NCBI RefSeq assembly: GCF_000388065.1
Contig: NW_009242975.1
Coordinates: forward strand, 489,235 to 514,340
Direction: 5' to 3'
Origin: Fonticula alba
Lineage: Eukaryota; Opisthokonta; Rotosphaerida; Fonticulaceae
Length of the DNA: 25,106 bases
The position numbers and the translations under genes were made by a program. This document shows positions 20,303-25,106 of this stretch, in pieces (the stretch's first letter is position 1; the number at the start of each line of letters is the position of its first letter). The notes beneath the pieces are model-generated. The model worked only from the letters and a program-made list of their open reading frames with translations, did not search any database and had not been told where the DNA came from.

Positions 20303-23300
20303 CGCCCCATCCGCCGGACCGCCGGGATGGGGCGCGGCCAGCCACAGATGCCCGTCGGGCAGCCGCGCCGCCGGAAGCCCTCCCGCCGGTCGGCAGCGGG
20401 AAAAGCAAACAGCATGTACCTCAACCGCGATCGGGTATTCGCACAGCCGGCAAATCTCGCTCTCGGGCTCGGGCACCTCGGTGGACGTGGGAGACCGTGC
20501 TGGCGCGTCGCCGCGCGGGGGGGGGCGCCGGGCGCCGGGCCCGGGGGCCGGAGCATCGCCCGGGGCCGGCGGCGACTCGGCCACCGGCCCCGGCGCCCTG
20601 GGGCCGGCGCTCGGGGAAGTTGGCACGGCGGCCGCCTCTTCCATTGGCATGTCTCGGCCGGCGGTCAGGGCCAACGCCCAAGTGGTGCTGGTGTTGACCA
20701 CCCGCTCGATCATGATGCGTGCCAGGCCCACCGCCTCCACCTGGAGGCGATCCAGCCGGAAGCCGGGCTCCGGCCCGGCGCCCCCGTCGGCCCGGTCGCC
20801 GTCGATGCGGCCGCGGGCATCCGGCCGGCTTGGATCCGTCTGGCCGGCCGGGGCCGGAGCCGCGGCCGGCGTTCGGGCCAGGCCCGCGGCCAGGCCCTCC
20901 GACGGGGCCCGTGTCACGTCGGCCGGGGCCTCGGGCCCGCGAGACCCGGGCTCCCTCGCGGGCCGGGACAAGAAGGCGGCCTCGCCACCGGAACGATGCC
21001 CGCTGGAAAGATCGTCCTCCTCCTCCCCCTCCTCCTCCTCCTCCTCCTCCTCCTCCTGCAGGTCGTCCATGGTGTTGAGGACCACCGACCGGAGGAAGCT
21101 CTCCTGCTGGATGTCCTTCTCCTCGACGTCGACCGTCCACCAGCCCCACCACCAGCCGCAGATGGCCGACTGGTTGTAGGGCGAGCGTCGGCCCAGCAGC
21201 GACCGGACCCCATGGAGGTAGGTGTCCACCTCGGACACGGGGGCATGGCTGCTGTGTGCCAGGCGCCTCCGGCGCCGGCACAGGCCCGATCGCGACACCA
21301 GCCCCAGCATCGGCGGTGGCCGGCCCGTGGTGGCCAGGTACTGGAACTGCTGTTCGATGGACATTCGCCGGCCGGCCTGCCAGGGGGCCGGGCCGGGGGC
21401 CGGCGCGTTGTCGGCACCGGCCCCCGGGCCGAGTGTCCTGCCCGATGCCGGGGGCGTTTTTTCCGCCTCCTCCTCCAGGCCCCCCATGCTGGAGCAGTAG
21501 CCATCCGAATCCCCGGACGAGGGCACCACCGAGGTGGTGTCGGCCCCGAGGGAGCTGCTGGACCCGGACCACCAGCCGCCGGTCGACATCGGCCGCCGAT
21601 CGTCCGACGTCTGGGTGGTGGTGCAGCCGCCGGCGCAGCCCTCGTGCGGATTGTCCAGGCTCAGCCTGGCATCCGGGGCCGTGTCCCAGCCAAGGGGCAC
21701 TCCCACGTGTGCGCAGCCGACATCCGGCGACCTGACCCTCATCGTGGCCACCCACACCGTGCTCAGGGGGAAGCCATCCTTCGAGGGCCCGCACACCAGC
21801 ACGGTCCGGCACTGGAGGGGGACCAGCTGTCGGCCGGCGCGCGGGACCACCACATGGCTGCATTAGTAAAAGACCAGTTGGCTGGATGGGTTGACTGCTG
21901 CTCTTTTCCTCGCGCTGCTTCTCGCTCCCTCTCTCTCTCTCTCTCGTCTTGCCTCCTGCGGGGCGCGCCCTCGCGACTCGGCGCCTGCCCTGGGCCATTT
22001 AACCGCGGGCGGGGGGGGGGGGGGGGGGGGGGGGGGGGAAACCCGGCGGAAGGGCGCACGCACCGGGCGACAGATCTTGTCCCCCCGGGGGGTGGGGCGG
22101 GGCGGGACGTTCGCGTCATCTCACACAAGAGGCGCATCACCCCCACCCCCACCACCACCACCACCACCACCACCACCAATACTACTTCTACAACTACTAC
22201 TTCTACAACTACTACTTCTACTAACACCACCGCCATGCCAAGGGGCGTACCCGTCCGGAAATGTGTCGAAAGAGAATGACCGACTCGATGAAGCCCTCGG
22301 CGGTGGCGGGGTCCGTCTCTTGGTCCGAGGAGGAAGTCGAGTGGGAGGGCATGGGCGCCGGGGAGCCGGACGTGGCCCCGGCATTTTCGGGCGTCATCGT
22401 GCCGGACCGCCGGTCCGCCCCATGGCGCTGGCGCTGGATTTCCGCCTGGTGCACTCGCCATAGCTGGACCAGCCGGGCTGTCACCGCGTCGAAGCTGGCC
22501 AACGACCGAGAAACAGTGCTGCCTTGCTGGTCGGCATCGGCCGGCGGGTCGATGGAGCTGAGATTGAGCCGCGGCCCGGCCGGATTGGCGGCCAGCGATG
22601 CTGCCCGGTCGTCGCTCGGGGCTCCGAGGAGGTGGACATTTTCATCGGCGAGCCGAGGCACGCGCCCGGCACCCGGGGGGTCCTGAATGAAGTTCTGAAT
22701 GTATGTGTCTAGGATTTGGCTCGGGTCATAGCTGTGGCCCGTCACAGAGGGGCGGATGGCGAGGCCGCGCGAGGCAGTGCAAAGGGACCGGGCGAGGCAG
22801 GAAGGGCGTTTGCGAGATGTCAGTGCCAGGCGTCCTGCCAGGAAGAGGCCGAAGCCCGGGCATGGGGCCGCGTGCCGGGCCGCCCCCCCCCCCCCCCCCC
22901 CTCGCCCTTTGGGCAGCAACCAGGGCCGAGGCACGTGCCGCGGCCGCCGGACCCGGCAGGCGCCGCCGAGGCAATGCCGCCACCGGCACCGGTGTCCCTC
23001 GGGCCACGGCCCAGGCCGCCGGTCGATCGTGGCGAGCACCCTCGCAAGCCCCCCACGCACCCTAGAACATGCCGGACCAGGGGCGACATGTAGCGCAGGC
23101 GCCCGTCGATGGTGCACTCGAAGTAGATGTTGAGCTCCTGCAGCCCCTGGACCTGGGAAGTCAGCGAGAGCCCTGGCGCCTCGAAGATCACCGACTCGGG
23201 CGGCCCGACGGGCTGCGGCCCCACTTGCGGCAGCATGCCGCGGGGGCTGTGGCCGCGATAGGAATCCACCATGGCCGGCGACATGTTGCCCCCCGCGAGG

Positions 23301-25074
23301 CCCATGCTACCATCCGGCCCCACGAGCAACGGCTCGGCCGTGGGCTCGCCGCCCCACTGGCGATAGGAGCTGGAATGCGGCACGCCGGTGTACTGCCGAG
23401 TCCGGTGGGTGGATGCGTTCCAGATGTCCGGGGGGTCGGCCGCCTCGGCGAGCCGGATGCCCGGCTGGCTGGCCGGCCGCGGCCCGTGCCCGGAGACGCT
23501 GAGGCGCCGGCGGAGATTCCCGGCCGCCGAGGTGGCCGTGTCAATTTGGTTGATGATCTTCACCAGGCCACTGCGGTGCTCCACCGGCATGAGATTCAGC
23601 TCCGGGCGGATGTCCAAGATCCGCAGGTTGGTAATTCGTCGGGCCAGCTGGCAGCAAGCCACCAGCAGTGAGAGAACCCAAAAACGCCCCTCCAGCCGGG
23701 ACTCCTCGCCGGGGCTGAGCTCCCGCCAGTCGAACATCTGATTGCGATACCAGGAGTAAAGCATCCCATGGTGATCGTTGCAACAATCGCCGGGGATGGC
23801 GTCGCCGCGGAAGGCGTCCCGGTCGGCGGCCTGGCTGCCGTTGGGGCCGCCGGCCTCGGCCCCGGTGCCGTTGGCCGGGGTGCTGATGCCGCTGCCGTGC
23901 GAGTCGTTGCTGGCCTCGCCGTCGCTGGAAAGGACCTGGCGATACCGGCAGTCATTGGCCCGGCAGGTGGGCCACGCCAGGACCACCAGCTGCAGAGCGC
24001 GCGAGGCCCGGGTGAGGATCTTGTCCACGGCCGCCAGATCGCGCGGGGCCGAGAAGAGCCGCGTCAGCCAGGCGTGATGGGTGTCGAGCGCGGCGCCGGC
24101 CTGCGATGTGGAGGTTGTGGAAGCCGACTCGGATGTCGGCGGCGTGGAGTAGGCAGCCATCCGGGCCCGCATGCCATGGAGCGGGTGCCTCCGGCCGGGG
24201 GTCAGCCTGGCCGAGTCGTACACCAGGCGACCGGGTTCCGGCATGGCGCCATTCTGGAAGGCATCGCGGCGCGAGCCCCGGCGCCGGCATCGGAGCTGCT
24301 GCTGGCGCCGGCGGACATTTTGCAAGCGCCGCTGATGCCGGGCCACCAGCTCGGCCGACATGTGCACCGACCCCAGCGAGGCGATGTCCTCGCACACCAT
24401 GCGCAGAAGCCACACGAGCGTTGCCCACAGCAGGCGCGACTGGTCGGCCCGCTCGGTGTCCGACGTCAGGAGGACGGACCCGCGCAGGGAGAACCCCATT
24501 TCCGCGGGCGGCGGCTCGGGATTCGGCATGGACCCGGCGTCGCTCGGCTCGCCATTCGACCATCGCGACGGGGGGGCGCCCTCATGAAACCCCTCATACA
24601 GCCCGCGGTACAGGTCCAGCTCGGAGTCCGGGACCTTCCACAGGCGCAGGAGAGCCTGCTGGGCGAGGCTCAGCTCGCGCACGGGATTCGTCGGCGGCAT
24701 GAACCGCGGCAGGGCTGCCATGGCCCGGTGCATTTGGAGGTGGATCCAGGGCCACAGTGCGGGCGGGGGCGGGGCGGACCCCAAACATTCGCGACCACGG
24801 CGGGCGGTTAGACATGGCCGATGGCCGATGGCCAGGCGACCGGGGCCCGGAGGGTCCATGGGACCGGCGTACCGGAACGAATGCGCGATGACAGATCCTG
24901 GCAGGCATTGAGGGTGATGATGTAGCGCTGGCGTTGGGTCCGGTAGACATGGAGATACTCGGATACCTCGCGCATCTGGAGCAGGTCCTCCAATGGGCAG
25001 CGGCCGTCATCTTGCCCGGAGAAGTTACCATCGCCGGTAGCCGCCTCGGGACCAGCAGCACGACCGGGGCTCAT
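3177..25074 (-). CDS. rim15: Giant Rim15-like AGC-family serine/threonine kinase with PAS, C2HC finger and receiver domains
   Basis: Predicted coding sequence is complement of join(3177..3654, 3882..9761, 10013..13827, 14160..14585, 14956..20139, 20420..21826, 22251..22731, 23061..24714, 24873..25074). It totals 19,527 nt including a TGA stop, or 6,508 residues. All eight junctions keep phase, and four rebuild a known motif across the splice: VLGYDPS in the PAS, the C2HC finger, SLLK-NIG in the kinase and DWWALG in the kinase. Seen in the sequence: glycine loop SRGAFG, FAVK (K2872), HRDLKPDN (D3009), DFG (D3028), GTPDYMAPE (3097-3105), PERRLG, an AGC C-tail with FIPRL and YFDQRG, and a C-terminal receiver core. 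The domain order matches fungal Rim15, the Greatwall-related kinase that phosphorylates endosulfines to inhibit PP2A-B55; yeast Rim15 is about 1,770 residues, so this copy is about 3.7 times longer. The extra length is Ser/Pro/Gly/Ala low-complexity sequence. All catalytic residues are present, so an active kinase is likely. The least certain parts are the N-terminus and exact splice sites within linkers. Confidence 0.85.
3655..3881 (-). other. Intron 8 (227 nt)
   Basis: The donor is GTACGT in phase 2 and the acceptor GGATAG. A CTAAC branch sequence (3756..3752) is followed by about 90 nt of pyrimidine-rich sequence. A second donor, GTGGGT starting at 3866, is also in phase and would add five residues between receiver strands beta-3 and beta-4. 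Confidence 0.8.
4648..4765 (-). repeat. CAG tract encoding poly-Gln, next to CAC/CAT tract encoding poly-His
   Basis: In transcript order the CAC/CAT stretch encodes about 20 consecutive His after a His/Pro/Asn-rich lead-in. It switches directly into CAG repeats encoding about 11 Gln. It lies in exon 8 at residues about 6057-6094, ahead of the receiver core. Confidence 0.95.
6101..6140 (-). repeat. GGCCCC-type repeat encoding Gly-Pro dipeptides
   Basis: Tandem CCCCGG/CCCGGG units in exon 8 encode a Gly-Pro alternating stretch. Confidence 0.85.
6650..6690 (-). repeat. 9-bp tandem repeat encoding Thr-Pro-Arg
   Basis: Four or more imperfect units of CGCACCCCG on the minus strand encode [16 protein letters not shown] in exon 8. 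Each unit is a Thr-Pro dipeptide, a possible proline-directed kinase site. Confidence 0.9.
7323..7364 (-). repeat. GGC trinucleotide repeat encoding poly-Gly
   Basis: About 14 GCC units on +, read as GGC in the transcript, encode an uninterrupted Gly run in exon 8. Confidence 0.95.
8858..8894 (-). repeat. GGCGCC repeat encoding Gly-Ala dipeptides
   Basis: Six hexamer units in exon 8 encode alternating Gly-Ala. Confidence 0.9.
9762..10012 (-). other. Intron 7 (251 nt)
   Basis: The donor is GTACGC and the acceptor CCCTAG, phase 2. A TACTGAC branch sequence lies at 9790..9784. A GTGAAC donor 9 nt upstream fits the sequence but would shift the frame. CT/CTCG repeats and a G run lie inside. Confidence 0.8.
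9915..9967. repeat. CT microsatellite followed by CTCG units
   Basis: Lies within intron 7 and reads as GA and CGAG repeats in the transcript. Confidence 0.9.
11761..11820 (-). repeat. 15-bp minisatellite, four units
   Basis: Units of GGGCGCCGGGTCCCC type differ by one or two bases. In exon 7 they encode the pentapeptide family [15 protein letters not shown]. Confidence 0.9.
11891..11932 (-). repeat. 21-bp direct repeat, two units
   Basis: Two identical 21-bp copies in exon 7 encode TSVTITD twice. Confidence 0.9.
13606..13647 (-). repeat. ACC trinucleotide repeat encoding poly-Thr
   Basis: About 14 GTG units on +, read as ACC, encode 13 Thr inside the kinase C-lobe insertion. Confidence 0.95.
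13828..14159 (-). other. Intron 6 (332 nt, contains assembly gap)
   Basis: The donor is GTACGC and the acceptor CGCCAG, phase 0. Splicing rebuilds the invariant DWWALG kinase motif. Because 163 bases are N, the true length is unknown. Confidence 0.9.
13913..14075. other. Assembly gap (163 N)
   Basis: A run of N flanked by GGGCGGG and GGGGGGCGGGG, inside intron 6. The coding sequence on both sides is intact, so the gap does not affect the protein model. Confidence 0.99.
14160..14585 (-). other. Exon 6: kinase catalytic and activation segments (residues 2977-3118)
   Basis: It opens [16 protein letters not shown] and runs through the catalytic loop HRDLKPDN (D3009 as base, N3014), the DFG magnesium motif (D3028) and a 75-residue activation segment. 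That segment carries a Gly/Ser/Asp-rich insertion before [10 protein letters not shown]3098 in GTPDY occupies the conserved P+1 Thr position. The exon ends at EVDW and donor GTACGC, so the DWWALG motif is split between W3118 and W3119. A lengthened activation segment is also known in Rim15 and Greatwall. Confidence 0.9.
14837..14853. repeat. Poly-G run (17), intron 5
   Basis: An uninterrupted G homopolymer on +, read as C in the transcript. Confidence 0.9.
14918..14937. repeat. Poly-G run (20), intron 5
   Basis: A second G homopolymer, close to the GTATGT donor of intron 5. Confidence 0.9.
15186..15234 (-). repeat. GCC/GCG repeat encoding poly-Ala in the kinase N-lobe
   Basis: Imperfect GCN repeats encode about 16 Ala between the catalytic lysine strand (K2872) and the alpha-C helix (E2932). 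Use of mixed GCC, GCG and GCA codons suggests the tract is old or selected. Confidence 0.9.
17454..17599 (-). repeat. CAG-rich array encoding poly-Gln and YLQQQ units
   Basis: In transcript order there are six units of 15-18 bp encoding QQQYL or QQQQYL, followed by an almost pure CAG run encoding about 16 Gln. It lies in exon 5 at residues about 2094-2144. Confidence 0.95.
20140..20419 (-). other. Intron 4 (280 nt)
   Basis: The donor is GTACAT and the acceptor CTCCAG, phase 0. Repeated CTGAC/GACTGAC sequences near the acceptor could serve as branch points. Splicing joins the two halves of the C2HC finger. A CA microsatellite and G runs fill much of it. Confidence 0.85.
20257..20300. repeat. 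CA microsatellite (about 22 units)
   Basis: A pure CA dinucleotide repeat inside intron 4; it reads as TG in the transcript. Confidence 0.95.
20420..21826 (-). other. Exon 4: last PAS strands, acidic linker and first half of C2HC finger (residues 780-1248)
   Basis: [11 protein letters not shown] followed by [10 protein letters not shown] (780-811) resembles the closing PAS strands in Rim15 proteins. A Ser/Asp/Gly-rich linker follows, then a more ordered part ([25 protein letters not shown]), a glutamate run near 1036-1050 and a helix ([20 protein letters not shown]). The exon ends at [13 protein letters not shown], placing the CxxC half of the zinc finger (C1238, C1241) against the splice site. 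The acceptor at 21827 is chosen over an earlier AG at about 21855 because only this one keeps the reading frame with the GTACGC donor. Confidence 0.75.
21014..21057 (-). repeat. GAG repeat encoding poly-Glu
   Basis: TCC/CTC units on + encode about 14 acidic residues interrupted by one Gly in exon 4. Confidence 0.9.
22011..22038. repeat. Poly-G run (28), intron 3
   Basis: The longest homopolymer in the window; C in the transcript. Confidence 0.9.
22149..22221. repeat. ACC tract and 15-bp tandem repeat, intron 3
   Basis: About ten ACC units are followed by nearly three copies of TACTACTTCTACAAC. The second part is unusually AT-rich for this locus and lies close to the intron 3 donor. Confidence 0.9.
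22251..22731 (-). other. Exon 3: middle of PAS domain with internal insertion (residues 619-779)
   Basis: Its first base completes a split Gly codon and restores VLGYDPSQIL, the typical PAS turn after the second strand. About 120 residues rich in Asp, Pro and Ser follow, including a helix around [16 protein letters not shown]. The exon ends with [14 protein letters not shown], which resembles the later PAS strands. The donor is GTACGC in phase 0. The insertion makes this PAS longer than the usual 100-120 residues. Confidence 0.75.
22732..23060 (-). other. Intron 2 (329 nt)
   Basis: The donor is GTGCGT and the acceptor CACAG, phase 2. Splicing restores the PAS motif VLGYDPS. It holds a 19-base C run on + (22883-22901), which is G in the transcript. 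Confidence 0.85.
22883..22901. repeat. Poly-C run (19), intron 2
   Basis: A C homopolymer on +, hence G in the transcript, the opposite orientation to the runs in the other introns. Confidence 0.9.
23061..24714 (-). other. Exon 2: helical region and first half of PAS domain (residues 68-619)
   Basis: It starts after the only AG downstream of a CTAAC branch sequence and keeps phase, giving [11 protein letters not shown]. Ordered segments are visible near residues 70-105 ([14 protein letters not shown]) and 383-440 ([30 protein letters not shown]). Between them lie Ser/Thr/Gly-rich linkers. S473 sits in an RRLS motif of the PKA type. The last 27 residues, with [16 protein letters not shown], are the opening strands of a PAS fold and are cut inside HVLG by intron 2. 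The hydrophobic stretch near 420 is interrupted by Gln and Arg, so I do not call it a membrane segment. Confidence 0.8.
24715..24872 (-). other. Intron 1 (158 nt)
   Basis: The donor is GTACGC and the acceptor GGCAG, phase 1. A CTAAC branch sequence at 24811..24807 lies about 92 nt before the acceptor, with no other AG in between on the sense strand. Confidence 0.75.
24873..25074 (-). other. Exon 1: N-terminal helical segment (residues 1-68)
   Basis: The first ATG of the frame is at 25074..25072, with G at -3 and an in-frame TGA 12 nt upstream (25086..25084). The start is therefore plausible, unless the preceding TTGCCAG is the acceptor of another intron. Residues 1-28 are Gly/Ala/Asp-rich. 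Residues about 30-68 look helical and ordered ([15 protein letters not shown], then [15 protein letters not shown]). It ends at a GTACGC donor in phase 1. Confidence 0.7.
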
Positions 25075-25106
25075 GCCTGGCAATCAGGATGCCTGTGTGT
25101 CTGGGG
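25075..25106 (-). other. 5' flank or end of an upstream intron
   Basis: Only 32 bases are available upstream of the ATG. They include CTGAT and TTGCCAG just before the start codon, which could be a branch sequence and acceptor. The sequence cannot decide between 5' UTR and intron. Confidence 0.4.

Larger units (their letters stand above)
21827..22250 (-). other. Intron 3 (424 nt)
   Basis: The donor is GTACGC in phase 0. TACTAAT (21868..21862) is a near-ideal branch sequence. The AG 5 nt after it is too close to be used and breaks phase, so the acceptor is placed at ACAG, 21830..21827. An alternative pairs a weak GTGGTG donor with the early AG. The intron contains a 28-base G run, a CCA tract and a 15-base tandem repeat. 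Confidence 0.65.

Noticed and set aside
4648-22221. CRISPR-like or transposon terminal repeats
   Set aside because: All repeats seen are simple microsatellites or short in-frame tandems without unique spacers, inverted ends or a transposase.
24055-24420. A coding interruption or extra intron in exon 2
   Set aside because: The frame stays open throughout and the composition change is only a Ser/Thr linker.

Overview
The window is very GC-rich eukaryotic nuclear DNA. It has spliceosomal introns with GT..AG ends and CTAAC/CTGAC/TACTAAT-type branch sequences, many microsatellites and homopolymers, and one 163-base assembly gap. One gene on the minus strand fills about 22 kb. The domain set is that of fungal Rim15 kinases: PAS, C2HC finger, AGC kinase, C-terminal receiver. 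With the extreme GC content and abundant homopeptides, this points to a holomycotan protist outside or at the base of Fungi. A nucleariid relative such as Fonticula is my best guess; that is inference, not something the sequence states.

Layout in + coordinates. Positions 1-3176 are a gene-poor 3' flank with GT, GC, GGCC, poly-C and poly-G tracts and two small AT-richer islands. Positions 3177-25074 carry a nine-exon gene on the minus strand; I could join all exons in phase into a predicted protein of 6,508 residues. Positions 25075-25106 are the 5' flank, possibly the end of another intron.

The predicted protein runs as follows: helical N-terminal region; PAS domain (about 593-811) interrupted by an insertion; acidic and low-complexity linker; C2HC zinc finger (C1238, C1241, H1253, C1257); a long disordered stretch holding two compact islands and a Gln-rich array; an AGC kinase domain (about 2850-3600, C-tail near 3700) with large insertions; about 2,000 residues of Ser/Pro/Gly-rich linker; a His/Gln tract; and a degenerate receiver domain (core about 6320-6490) that ends the protein.

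In yeast, Rim15 integrates PKA, TORC1 and phosphate signals and phosphorylates endosulfines to restrain PP2A-B55 on entry into quiescence. The presence here of a PAS, finger, kinase and receiver in the same order argues that this gene does a comparable job, but that is inference from family knowledge. No tRNA, rRNA, mobile element, CRISPR array or second protein-coding gene could be supported.
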